Assembly: GCF_036013975.1 (NCBI RefSeq)
Contig: NZ_CP107904.1
Coordinates: 3,468,501-3,532,500, forward strand
DNA length: 64,000 nt
DNA from: Kitasatospora sp. NBC_00458
Lineage (GTDB): Bacteria; Actinomycetota; Actinomycetes; Streptomycetales; Streptomycetaceae
Direction: 5' to 3'
Translations under genes and position numbers: made by a program
Part shown: in pieces, positions 1-7,298 of the stretch
Layout: each line of letters opens with the position of its first letter
How positions within the stretch are numbered: position 1 is the first letter of the stretch
The notes under the pieces: model-generated
The model's input: the letters and a program-made list of their open reading frames with translations, nothing else
What the model was told of the DNA's origin: nothing
Databases searched by the model: none

Positions 1-760
1 CGACGGGCGGCTGCGGGACGTGCTCGATCCAGGCGTCGCCGTCGGTGTAGACCGGCAGGTCGGCGGCGGTCTGCCCGGTGTGGGCGGCGGGGGCGGCCTG
101 CGCGGCGACCGGCTCCGCCGCCGTCGGGGCGGGGCCCGCGGGAGCGCCCTCGGTGGGGGCGGGGGCGGCCTCCGCCACGGCGGGCGGCTCCTCCTCCGCC
201 GGCTCGGCGTCCGTGGCGCGCGCGTCGGCGACGGTCTGCACGGCGGCCAGCACGCCCCGGTACCCGGTGCAGCGGCAGAGGTTGCCGCAGAGCGCCTGGC
301 GCGCCTCGACCTCGGTGGGCCGGTGGTTGCGCTGGAGCAGGTCGTGGACGGCCATCGCCAGGCCGGGCGTGCAGTAGCCGCACTGCACGGCGCCGGACTC
401 GGCCAGCGCCTGCTGGACGTCGCTGGCGCCGCCGCCGGCCGACAGGCCCTCGACGGTGTTGATCTCGCTGTCCTGGGCGAGGGCCGCGGGCACCAGGCAG
501 CCGGCCACCAGCTGACCGTCCACCTGGACCGAGCAGGCCCCGCACTCGCCCTGCTCGCAGCCGTCCTTGGCGCCGGCCAGGCCCAGCCGCTCGCGCAGCA
601 CGTAGAGCAGGCTCTCGCCGATCCAGGCGTCGGTGACGGGCCGTTCGAAGCCGTTGACCCGCAGCGTGTACGAGGTGCAGGGGCGCAGCTCCCGGCTGAC
701 CTGCGGCGCGTGGTCCTGCGGGCTCGCGTCGAGGGTCTCGATGGGGTGGTCTGTGGTCAC
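1..760 (-). CDS. [2Fe-2S] subunit of a molybdenum hydroxylase (xanthine dehydrogenase / CO dehydrogenase small-subunit family), 3' end off window
   Basis: Electron-transfer subunit carrying two [2Fe-2S] clusters, expected to pass electrons from a molybdopterin subunit to the FAD subunit encoded just upstream. The translation shows both cluster motifs. The plant-ferredoxin type has Cys68, Cys73, Cys76 and Cys88; the second is CGYC at 127-130 with CRC at 162-164. After about residue 175 comes an Ala/Pro/Glu-rich tail, an extra extension for this family, and the reading frame runs off the left edge. The GTG start at 760 overlaps the TGA of the FAD gene by four bases (GTGA), so the two are translationally coupled. 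The large molybdenum subunit is expected further left. The substrate (xanthine, CO, aldehyde or nicotinate-like) cannot be decided from this subunit. Confidence 0.9.
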   Translation of the reverse strand, partial: MTTDHPIETLDASPQDHAPQVSRELRPCTSYTLRVNGFERPVTDAWIGESLLYVLRERLGLAGAKDGCEQGECGACSVQVDGQLVAGCLVPAALAQDSEINTVEGLSAGGGASDVQQALAESGAVQCGYCTPGLAMAVHDLLQRNHRPTEVEARQALCGNLCRCTGYRGVLAAVQTVADARATDAEPAEEEPPAVAEAAPAPTEGAPAGPAPTAAEPVAAQAAPAAHTGQTAADLPVYTDGDAWIEHVPQPPV

Positions 761-1638
761 TTGAGCGCCCTTCCCAGTGCCCGGCGGGCCAGCACCGATA
801 CGGTACGCCGCAACCGGACCGCGGCCGCGCTCGGCCCCTCGGTCACGGCCTCCCAGGCGCCCTCGGCGCCGTAGCTGTCGGGTACGCACGCGGCGGCCAC
901 GTACTCGCCGAAGGCGGCCGTCGCGGCGGGGTCGATCTCCCGCGAACCGTCCCAGTCGATGCAGCCGGCCACCCAGGCCTCGGCCTCCAGCGGCCGCAGC
1001 GGGACGGGGGCGACGGCGCCGACGGCGCAGCGGACGGCGCGCCGGGCGGGGTCGAGCACGAGGGCGACGGAGGCGGTGGCGCGGGCCGGGCCGCTGCGGC
1101 CGGTGGCCTTCAGGAAGACCTGCGGGGCGTGCAGCAGCGGGACGCGCACCCAGGTGAGCAGTTCGCCGGGGCGCACCGGGTCGAGACCGGTGAGCAGGTG
1201 GCTGACCGGGACCTCGCGGGTGGCGCCGGCCCGGGCGAGGGTGACGCTGGCCTCCAGCGCGGCGAGCACCGGGAGGGTGTCGCCGGCGGGGGCGGCGGTG
1301 GCGATGTTGCCCCCGAGGGTGCCGACGTTGCGGACCTGCGGGGGGCCTGCCGTGCGGGCCGCGTCGGCGAGCGCGGGGATCAGCGCGGCGAAGTCGGGGC
1401 GGTCCATCCGGGCGTGGGTGAGTCCGGCGCCCAGGACGGCGGTACCGCCGTCCTCGTAGCGCCAGCCCCGGAGTTCGGTGATGCGGCCGAGGCCGACCAG
1501 GGCGGCGGGGCGCAGCCGTCCGGCGTTGACGGCCTCCATCAGGTCGGTGGCGCCGGCCACCGGCACCGCGGCCGGGTGAGCGGCCAGCGCTTCGACGGCC
1601 TCGTCGAGGGAGGCCGGCAGCATGATCGTCCGGTTCAC
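757..1638 (-). CDS. FAD-binding subunit of a molybdenum hydroxylase (CoxM / xanthine dehydrogenase FAD domain)
   Basis: A 293-residue medium subunit, the usual length for free-standing CoxM/XdhB-type proteins. It binds FAD and delivers electrons to NAD+ or quinone. It shows the FAD-binding PCMH fold signatures: an alternating Ala/Val-rich N-terminus ending in VAGATDLM, then QVRNVGTLGGNIATA, the classic FAD pyrophosphate-binding stretch, followed by the CO dehydrogenase flavoprotein C-terminal domain. I chose the GTG at 1638 (VNRTIML...), preceded by GGTGGGA. An open frame continues upstream to 1788, but that extension is Arg/Pro-rich and unlike the family. The gene is first in an operon with the [2Fe-2S] subunit, sharing a four-base overlap. 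Confidence 0.88.
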   Translation of the reverse strand: MNRTIMLPASLDEAVEALAAHPAAVPVAGATDLMEAVNAGRLRPAALVGLGRITELRGWRYEDGGTAVLGAGLTHARMDRPDFAALIPALADAARTAGPPQVRNVGTLGGNIATAAPAGDTLPVLAALEASVTLARAGATREVPVSHLLTGLDPVRPGELLTWVRVPLLHAPQVFLKATGRSGPARATASVALVLDPARRAVRCAVGAVAPVPLRPLEAEAWVAGCIDWDGSREIDPAATAAFGEYVAAACVPDSYGAEGAWEAVTEGPSAAAVRLRRTVSVLARRALGRALK

Positions 1639-2102
1639 CTGGGTCCCACCGTGCTCCACTTGCTCATCGATCGCCTGCCGCCCGCGGCCCTCGGCCGGGG
1701 TGTCCGCTGCGGCAGCCCGGCCTGGCCCGTAGGGTACGGGCGATCGGGCCGGGTTGGGCAACTCTGGCACACAATGCTCGATGATCATTTCGGGACGGGC
1801 GAACGGTACTGCCCGTTTGGGACCGATACCGGGCGGTATCTGCTCCGGTCCGACGCGAACCGGAGTAGATGTTCATCTGTTCTTGACGTCCGACGACCGC
1901 TCAGAAGTTCCCGTACGCCACACCCGCCCGGCAGGCCGGCCCGCCGGGCGTGCCCGGGCGGCCGCCGATGGTGACGGTGCCGACCCGCCGGGCGTGCCCG
2001 GGCACGCCCGTGCGCGGGGTCCGCCGCCGCCGTGGCGACGGCGGGCCCCGCAGCCGGAACACCTCCGGACCGCGCCCGGCCACGACCCGGCCGCCACCGC
2101 CG
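1639..2102. other. Intergenic region with palindromes upstream of the molybdenum hydroxylase operon
   Basis: I see no convincing gene here. The stretch holds an inverted repeat GATACC/GGTATC (1825-1830 and 1835-1840) inside a wider GGACCG...CGGTCC arrangement, 190-200 bases upstream of the FAD-subunit start, which could be an operator. It also holds a 19-base direct repeat (1940-1958 and 1984-2002), the second copy of which runs into a perfect 20-base palindrome (1990-2009). The latter lies 3' of the hexosaminidase-proximal side and could also act as a transcription stop. Confidence 0.45.
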
Positions 2103-3713
2103 TCAGACCAGCGGCGGAAGCCCCTCGATCGGCCGCCCCTGCACCCCGGGCCACTTCTGCCACGGGTGCGGGCCGTCGGCCGGCCGGTACTCCACCCCGA
2201 GCGCGTCCAGCACCTCCCGGTGCGCCTCCATCCGCCGCTCGAAGCCCGCGTAGTCACGGGCCCCGGGGTCGGTGGGCAGCGCGGACCAGGCGACCTCGGC
2301 GAAGGCCGCGAGCCGGGGGAACGCCCGGTAGTCGATGTCCCGGGCGCTGTCCATGAACTCGCTCCACAGGTTGGCCTGGGTGCCGATCACCCGCCGGGCC
2401 GCCGCCTCGTCGAGCTGCGCCGGCACGGGCTCGAACCGGTAGACGTCCTCCAGGGTGCGGACGAAGCCGACCGGGATCGGCTCGTCCTCGCCCGGGGCCT
2501 GCCGGTGGTCCAGGTAGACGTGCTGCTCGGGGCACATCACCACGTCGTGGCCGGCCTGGGCGGCGGCGATCCCGCCGCCGTAGCCGCGCCAGGAGGAGAC
2601 CGCGGCGCCGGGCGCCAGGCCGCCCTCCAGGATCTCGTCCCAGCCGATCAGCCGGCGGCCGCGCTCGGCGAGCCAGCCGTCGAAGTGCCGGATGATGTGG
2701 CTCTGCAGCTCGTCCTCGTTGCCCAGGCCGAGCTCCCGGATCCGCTCCTGCGCGGCGGCGCTGTCCTTCCACTGCTCCTTGGGGCACTCGTCGCCGCCGA
2801 GGTGGATGAACTCGGACGGGAAGAGCTCCAGGACCTCCTCCAGCACGCCCTCGAAGAAGCGGAGGGTGGCCTCGGAGGGGTTGAGCACGTTGTGGCTGAC
2901 GCCCCAGTCGGTCCAGACGCCGAGCGCGGCGGTGTCCACCACGTCGGTGTTGCCCAGCTCGGGGTAGGCGGCCACGGCGGCCTGGGTGTGGCCCGGCAGG
3001 TCGATCTCCGGGACGACGGTGACGCCCCGTTCGGCGGCGTACGCGACGATCTCGCGCAGGTCGTCCTGGGTGTAGAAGCCGCCGTGCGGGCGGTCGTCGC
3101 GGCGCTGGCCGGCCCGGTAGCCGACCATCGAGCGGTCGCGCCAGGAGGCCCGCTCGGTGAGCCGCGGGTAGCGCTTGATCTCCACCCGCCAGCCCTGGTC
3201 GTCGGTCAGGTGCAGGTGCAGCACGTTGAGCTTGTGCGCGGAGAGCTGGTCGACGAAGCGGAGCACGTCGGCCTTGGGCAGGAAGTGCCGGGCGACGTCC
3301 AGCAGCACGCCGCGCCAGCCGAACCGGGGCTCGTCCTCGACGTCGGCGCCGGGCAGCACCCAGCCGGCGGAGCGCAGCGGGGCGCGCCGGTAGGCGTCCG
3401 GGCCGAGCAGCCGGCGCAGCGTCTGCGCGCCCCAGAGCGCGCCGGCCGGACCGCCGGCGGTGATCACGGCGCGGCCGGGGCGCACCGAGAGCCGGTACGC
3501 CTCCTCGGCCAGCGTCCCGTCGTGGACCAGTTCGATCCCCTCGCCGGGCCGGCCCGGGGCCAGCGGGAGGCCGGTGGCGGCGGTCAGCGAGGAGCGCAGC
3601 CACCGCTCGGCCCCGGCCAGCGCCGGCGGCGCGGTCAGGGTGGTGGTCTGGTCGAGGGCGAAGTCCTGGTCCGGGAGGCGGACGGAGCTCAAGGGGGCGG
3701 GAATGAGGTCCAT
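2103..3713 (-). CDS. Beta-N-acetylhexosaminidase, glycoside hydrolase family 20
   Basis: Removes terminal N-acetylglucosamine (or GalNAc) from chitobiose and other beta-linked amino sugars by substrate-assisted catalysis. The 536-residue protein has an N-terminal GH20b-like domain (about 1-135) followed by the GH20 barrel. The catalytic Asp308-Glu309 pair sits in HLGGDECPKEQ, and the family landmarks NVLHLHLTDDQGWR and EIDLPGHTQA are intact. The N-terminus has no signal peptide, so the enzyme is probably cytoplasmic and acts on imported chitobiose, unlike the secreted S. plicatus type. ATG at 3713 fits the family length. The 81-base gap upstream carries two DasR-like operators, which points to control by GlcNAc status. 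Confidence 0.93.
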   Translation of the reverse strand: MDLIPAPLSSVRLPDQDFALDQTTTLTAPPALAGAERWLRSSLTAATGLPLAPGRPGEGIELVHDGTLAEEAYRLSVRPGRAVITAGGPAGALWGAQTLRRLLGPDAYRRAPLRSAGWVLPGADVEDEPRFGWRGVLLDVARHFLPKADVLRFVDQLSAHKLNVLHLHLTDDQGWRVEIKRYPRLTERASWRDRSMVGYRAGQRRDDRPHGGFYTQDDLREIVAYAAERGVTVVPEIDLPGHTQAAVAAYPELGNTDVVDTAALGVWTDWGVSHNVLNPSEATLRFFEGVLEEVLELFPSEFIHLGGDECPKEQWKDSAAAQERIRELGLGNEDELQSHIIRHFDGWLAERGRRLIGWDEILEGGLAPGAAVSSWRGYGGGIAAAQAGHDVVMCPEQHVYLDHRQAPGEDEPIPVGFVRTLEDVYRFEPVPAQLDEAAARRVIGTQANLWSEFMDSARDIDYRAFPRLAAFAEVAWSALPTDPGARDYAGFERRMEAHREVLDALGVEYRPADGPHPWQKWPGVQGRPIEGLPPLV

Positions 3714-3740
3714 TCCGCCATCCTGCCTCCGGCCCGACCC

Positions 3741-3756
3741 ACTGGCATAGACCAGT
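3741..3756. promoter_or_regulatory. Candidate DasR operator (dre site 1)
   Basis: The 16-base sequence ACTGGCATAGACCAGT matches the palindromic DasR-responsive element consensus ACTGGTCTAGACCAGT, recalled from the literature, at 14 of 16 positions. It lies 28-43 bases upstream of the GH20 start, where it would overlap the promoter. DasR is the GntR/HutC-family repressor of GlcNAc and chitin genes in Streptomyces. Binding is inferred. Confidence 0.65.
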
Positions 3757-3762
3757 TTGCAA

Positions 3763-3778
3763 AATGGTCCAGACCCGA
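3763..3778. promoter_or_regulatory. Candidate DasR operator (dre site 2, weaker)
   Basis: AATGGTCCAGACCCGA keeps the TGGTC-N-AGACC core of the dre consensus (about 12 of 16 positions). It is centred 22 bases, roughly two helical turns, from site 1, which favours cooperative or paired binding upstream of the GH20 gene. Confidence 0.45.
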
Positions 3779-3794
3779 CAAGCGGCGCGGACCG

Positions 3795-4067
3795 CTACTT
3801 GTCGTCGCCGCCCTGCGGCTTGCCGATGCCGTCGTAGATCTCCTTGCACATCGGACAGACCGGGTACTTCTTCGGGTCGCGCCCGGGGACCCACACCTTG
3901 CCGCAGAGCGCCACCACGGGGGAGCCGGAGAGCGCGCTCTCCATGATCTTGTCCTTCTGGACGTAGTGCGCGAAGCGCTCGTGGTCGCCGTCCCCGTTGG
4001 ACACCTGCGGGACGGGCTCGACCAGGGTGCCGGTTCCGAGGCCGCGCTCGGGCTCAAGAGTGCTCAT
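3795..4067 (-). CDS. DUF3039 family protein
   Basis: A 90-residue conserved actinobacterial protein of unknown function. The C-terminal half has a CGKVWVPGRDPKKYP segment followed by CPMC, giving a Cys-x(n)-Cys-x2-Cys pattern that suggests a small zinc site. The N-terminal half is acidic and carries HERFAHYVQKDKI. I chose ATG at 4067 (MSTLEPERG), which is how I recall Streptomyces homologues starting. A TTG three codons earlier is the alternative, and neither has a clear ribosome binding site. It is followed on the same strand by the hexosaminidase gene, which has its own regulatory gap. Confidence 0.85.
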   Translation of the reverse strand: MSTLEPERGLGTGTLVEPVPQVSNGDGDHERFAHYVQKDKIMESALSGSPVVALCGKVWVPGRDPKKYPVCPMCKEIYDGIGKPQGGDDK

Positions 4068-4164
4068 AGGTGCCAAGTCTATGGGCGCCCCGCAAAACCG
4101 GGCCAGTGCCGCGACCGCACCGGCCCGGGCGGCGCGTCGCCGCCGTGGCCCGGACGCCCCGGGC

Positions 4165-4749
4165 TCAGTTCAGGGTGGGATCGTCGGGATAGGTCGCCAG
4201 CAGGGCCACCGGACCGCGCTGGCGGCGCAGCACCGCCCGCCAGAGCCGCTCCGGCTCCGGGCTGGAGATGTCCCCGGGCTCGCAGTCCACCAGGTACCAG
4301 GCCCCACTCGTGATCTCCGACTCCAGTTGCCCGGGCGCCCAGCCCGCGTACCCGGCGAAGATCCGCAGCGCCCCGAGCTCCCCGGCCATCACCTCGGGCG
4401 GCGCCTCCAGGTCGACCAGGCCGATCGCGCCGTGCACCCGCCGCCAGCCGAGCGGCTCGCCGGTGCCCGGCTCCCCCGGTGCGACGGCCAGTCCGAGCGC
4501 CGAGTCCAGCGCCACCGGCCCGCCCTGGAACACCACGGCCGGCTGCCCGACCAGTACGCCCCAGCCGTCCAGCACGCTGCCCACGTCGATCGGCGTCGGC
4601 CGGTTGAGGACCACGCCGAGCGCCCCCTCGGCGTCGTGGTCGAGGAGGAGCACCACCGCCCGGGCGAAGTTCGGGTCGGTGAGCACGGGCGTCGCGACGA
4701 GCAAGCGGCCGGTGTGGGACCGGCCTCCGTGCGAATGGGCCGCCGTCAT
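4165..4749 (-). CDS. YqgE/AlgH family protein
   Basis: A 194-residue member of the UPF0301 (YqgE/AlgH) family, whose biochemical role is not established. It shows the family hallmarks: TGRLLVATPVL near the N-terminus, LNRPTP, VVFQGGPV, and FAGYAGWAPGQLESEI in the C-terminal half. The ATG at 4749 is the first possible start, because an in-frame TGA lies two codons upstream. A GAGG immediately before it is too close to be an ideal ribosome binding site. The gene is divergent from murA with about 330 bases between them. Confidence 0.88.
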   Translation of the reverse strand: MTAAHSHGGRSHTGRLLVATPVLTDPNFARAVVLLLDHDAEGALGVVLNRPTPIDVGSVLDGWGVLVGQPAVVFQGGPVALDSALGLAVAPGEPGTGEPLGWRRVHGAIGLVDLEAPPEVMAGELGALRIFAGYAGWAPGQLESEITSGAWYLVDCEPGDISSPEPERLWRAVLRRQRGPVALLATYPDDPTLN

Positions 4750-5080
4750 GCCTCACATGATCCCGCAGAACCCCCGCGGGCGGACACCCGAGACCGGGGA
4801 TCGCCCCGGGCCCTCCCCGGACGCCCGGTGAGCCGCCGGGGAACGCCCGGCGAACACCCGTACGGACGCACCGGCGCGCGGCCGGAGGCCCGGGGAGAGC
4901 ACCATCACGGGAGAGGCTCACGGGAACCGTCGGCACGACCACTACCATCTACTGATGGTGGACGCCCCTCCACGGTGCCGACTCGGTCACACCGGGGGCC
5001 CGACTCGCCCGTGAAACCGGCCCACCGCAGGCTCCTCGCAGAGCCCACCCATACCTCTGGCACCCCGGATTGCGAGAACG
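4750..5080. promoter_or_regulatory. Divergent yqgE-murA intergenic region
   Basis: This gap should hold the promoters of both divergent genes. The clearest landmarks are TACCAT at 4943-4948, a plausible -10 for murA, and an overlapping inverted repeat ACCATC/GATGGT (4944-4949 and 4954-4959). No consensus -35 lies at proper spacing, so the promoter call is tentative. I see no additional gene. Confidence 0.35.
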
Positions 5081-6433
5081 ATGACCGACGACGTCCTGCT
5101 GGTCCACGGCGGAAACCCGCTCGAAGGCGAGATCCGCGTCCGCGGTGCGAAGAACCTGGTCCCCAAGGCCATGGTCGCCGCCCTGCTCGGCCAGGGCCCC
5201 AGCAGACTGCGCAACGTCCCGGACATCCGCGACGTCAAGGTGGTCCGCGGCCTGCTCCAGCTGCACGGGGTCACCGTGCGCACCGGTGACGAGGACGGCG
5301 AGCTGATCCTCGACCCGTCCCACGTGGAGAGCGCCAACGTCGCCGACATCGACGCGCACGCCGGCTCCTCGCGGATCCCGATCCTCTTCTGCGGCCCGCT
5401 GCTGCACCGCCTCGGCCACGCCTTCATCCCGGGCCTGGGCGGCTGCGACATCGGCGGCCGCCCGGTCGACTTCCACTTCGAGGTGCTCCGCCAGTTCGGC
5501 GCCACCATCGAGAAGCACCCGCAGGGCACCTACCTGGTGGCCCAGCAGCGGCTGCGCGGCACCCGGATCGAGCTGCCCTACCCGTCGGTCGGCGCCACCG
5601 AGCAGGTGCTGCTCACCGCGGTCCTCGCCGAGGGCGTCACCGAGCTGCGCAACGCCGCCATCGAGCCGGAGATCGTCGACCTGATCTGCGTGCTGCAGAA
5701 GATGGGCGCGATCATCTCGATGGGCACCGACCGCACCATCCTGATCACCGGTGTCGACGAGCTGAACGGCTACAACCACCGCGCGCTGCCGGACCGCCTG
5801 GAGTCCGCCTCCTGGGCGTGCGCGGCGCTGGCCACCCGGGGCGACATCTACGTCCGCGGTGCCCGCCAGCTGGAGATGATGACCTTCCTCAACACCTTCC
5901 GGAAGGTCGGCGGCGCCTTCGAGGTGGACGACGAGGGCATCCGGTTCTGGCACCCGGGCGGCGAGCTCAAGGCGATCGCCCTGGAGACCGACGTGCACCC
6001 GGGCTTCCAGACCGACTGGCAGCAGCCGCTGGTGGTCGCGCTGACCCAGGCGACCGGCCTGTCCATCGTCCACGAGACGGTGTACGAGTCGCGGCTCGGC
6101 TTCACCGGCGCGCTCAACCAGATGGGTGCCCACATCCAGCTCTACCGCGAGTGCCTGGGCGCCACCCCGTGCCGCTTCGGGGCCCGCAACTTCCTGCACT
6201 CCGCGGTGGTCTCCGGCCCGTCCAAGCTGATCGGCTCCGAGCTGGTCATCCCGGACCTGCGCGGCGGCTTCTCGTACCTGATCGCGGCGCTGGCGGCGCA
6301 GGGCACCTCGACGGTGCACGGCATCGACCTGATCAACCGCGGCTACGAGAACTTCATGGAGAAGCTGCGCGACCTCGGCGCCCACGTCGAGCTGCCCAGC
6401 GAGCTCCCGGACGGACAGCTGGTCGACGCCTGA
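5081..6433 (+). CDS. murA: UDP-N-acetylglucosamine 1-carboxyvinyltransferase
   Basis: Catalyses the first committed step of peptidoglycan synthesis, transferring enolpyruvate from PEP to UDP-GlcNAc in the cytoplasm. The 450-residue protein starts with the MurA signature (EGEIRVRGAKN, with the conserved Lys-Asn that contacts substrate). It carries the loop Cys122 in LGGCDIGGRPVD, the residue alkylated by fosfomycin, so the enzyme should be fosfomycin-sensitive. The C-terminal half repeats the inside-out barrel (TDWQQPL, DLRGGFSYLIAAL). It is about 30 residues longer than E. coli MurA, mostly in loops and tail. The gene ends at a strong hairpin shared with convergent hup. Confidence 0.96.
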   Translation: MTDDVLLVHGGNPLEGEIRVRGAKNLVPKAMVAALLGQGPSRLRNVPDIRDVKVVRGLLQLHGVTVRTGDEDGELILDPSHVESANVADIDAHAGSSRIPILFCGPLLHRLGHAFIPGLGGCDIGGRPVDFHFEVLRQFGATIEKHPQGTYLVAQQRLRGTRIELPYPSVGATEQVLLTAVLAEGVTELRNAAIEPEIVDLICVLQKMGAIISMGTDRTILITGVDELNGYNHRALPDRLESASWACAALATRGDIYVRGARQLEMMTFLNTFRKVGGAFEVDDEGIRFWHPGGELKAIALETDVHPGFQTDWQQPLVVALTQATGLSIVHETVYESRLGFTGALNQMGAHIQLYRECLGATPCRFGARNFLHSAVVSGPSKLIGSELVIPDLRGGFSYLIAALAAQGTSTVHGIDLINRGYENFMEKLRDLGAHVELPSELPDGQLVDA

Positions 6434-6452
6434 CCGGCCCGGCGACACGAAC

Positions 6453-6490
6453 GAGAGGCCGGGCTCCCCGCGTGGGGAGCCCGGCCTCTC
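6453..6490. terminator. Bidirectional terminator between murA and hup
   Basis: A perfect 17-bp stem (6453-6469 with 6474-6490) closed by the tetraloop GCGT sits between the convergent stop codons. There is no U-tract, which is common in Streptomyces. Confidence 0.85.
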
Positions 6491-6508
6491 GGGCGTTCAA
6501 GGGGTGCT

Positions 6509-6790
6509 TCAGGCGCCCTTGGCGGCTTCCTTCAGCTTGGAGCCGGCGCTGACCTTGGCGCTGTAGCCCTCGGGGATCTGGATCGGCTCGCCGGTCTGCG
6601 GGTTGCGGGCGGTGCGGGCGGCACGGTGGGTGCGCTCGAAGGTCAGGAAACCGGGGATGGTGACCTTCTCGTCGCCCTTGGCGACGACCTCGCCGACGAT
6701 CTCGGCAAAGGCGGCCAGAACGGCGTCGGCGTCCTTGCGGGTCACCTCGGCGCGCTCGGACAGCGCCGCCACCAGCTCACTGCGGTTCAT
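6509..6790 (-). CDS. hup: Nucleoid-associated protein HU
   Basis: A 93-residue HU-family DNA-bending protein (HupA type, without the Lys-rich tail of HupS). It begins MNRSELVAALSERA and contains the beta-arm region FLTFERTHRAARTARNPQTGE, with the conserved Arg and Pro-containing tip (NPQTG) that intercalates into DNA. The ATG at 6790 is preceded by AGGAG at good spacing. A longer in-frame extension lacks HU similarity. Upstream there is no other gene for 500 bases. A hairpin (GGCCCATC at 6828-6835 with GATGGGCC at 6859-6866) would sit in the leader if transcription begins at the distal promoter proposed at about 7160-7187. Confidence 0.95.
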   Translation of the reverse strand: MNRSELVAALSERAEVTRKDADAVLAAFAEIVGEVVAKGDEKVTIPGFLTFERTHRAARTARNPQTGEPIQIPEGYSAKVSAGSKLKEAAKGA

Positions 6791-7298
6791 GTGTACTCCT
6801 GTGGTCTGTTCGCTTGCGGTGTGCGGGGGCCCATCGGTACTCCCACCGGGGGCACCCGGATGGGCCGCAGGTCCGCACACTGTGCTCATGCAGGCAATGC
6901 GTGGTCGCAGGCCGGGTCCGCACCCAGTGCCGCGCGCCGTGCCCGTGAAAGGCCCGCCTGCCTGCCCGGATACGAATCCTGCCCCGACCGGCCCCGAGAA
7001 AGCCAATCGGGCCCCGGCGTCACGACCCGAACAGCGCCCGCCCGCCGGAGGTGTGACGCTCCGTCGGCTCCGGCGGACCGGGCGCGGGCGGCGGTCGGGA
7101 CGACGCGCCGGAAGACCAGGGGGACGTTCCGTACTTGTCGGACACGCCTGCCCCGTGCAGGGCTACCGTACGCCCTAGGTCCGACAAGCCCAAACACGCC
7201 CCTCGCCCTTGTGTCGCAAGGGTTCGGGGCGGGATTGGACGGGTAAGGTCGCTATTCGGTCATTTGACCGATCCGCGACACGTGCCGGGCGGGGCCGG
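6791..7298. other. Long leader / intergenic region between hup and the malic enzyme gene
   Basis: No gene is supported in these 508 bases. They lie upstream of hup and downstream of the malic enzyme gene, both read leftward. Notable are an 8-bp hairpin in the probable hup leader, a 10-bp inverted repeat (7134-7143 and 7179-7188), and a promoter-like pair described separately. Confidence 0.5.
7160..7187 (-). promoter_or_regulatory. Candidate housekeeping promoter for hup
   Basis: Read leftward, TTGTCG (7187-7182) and TAGCCC (7165-7160) are separated by 16 bases, similar to vegetative Streptomyces promoters. The -35 overlaps one arm of the inverted repeat 7134-7143/7179-7188. A start here would give hup a leader of about 360 bases, so a closer promoter may exist. 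Confidence 0.35.
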
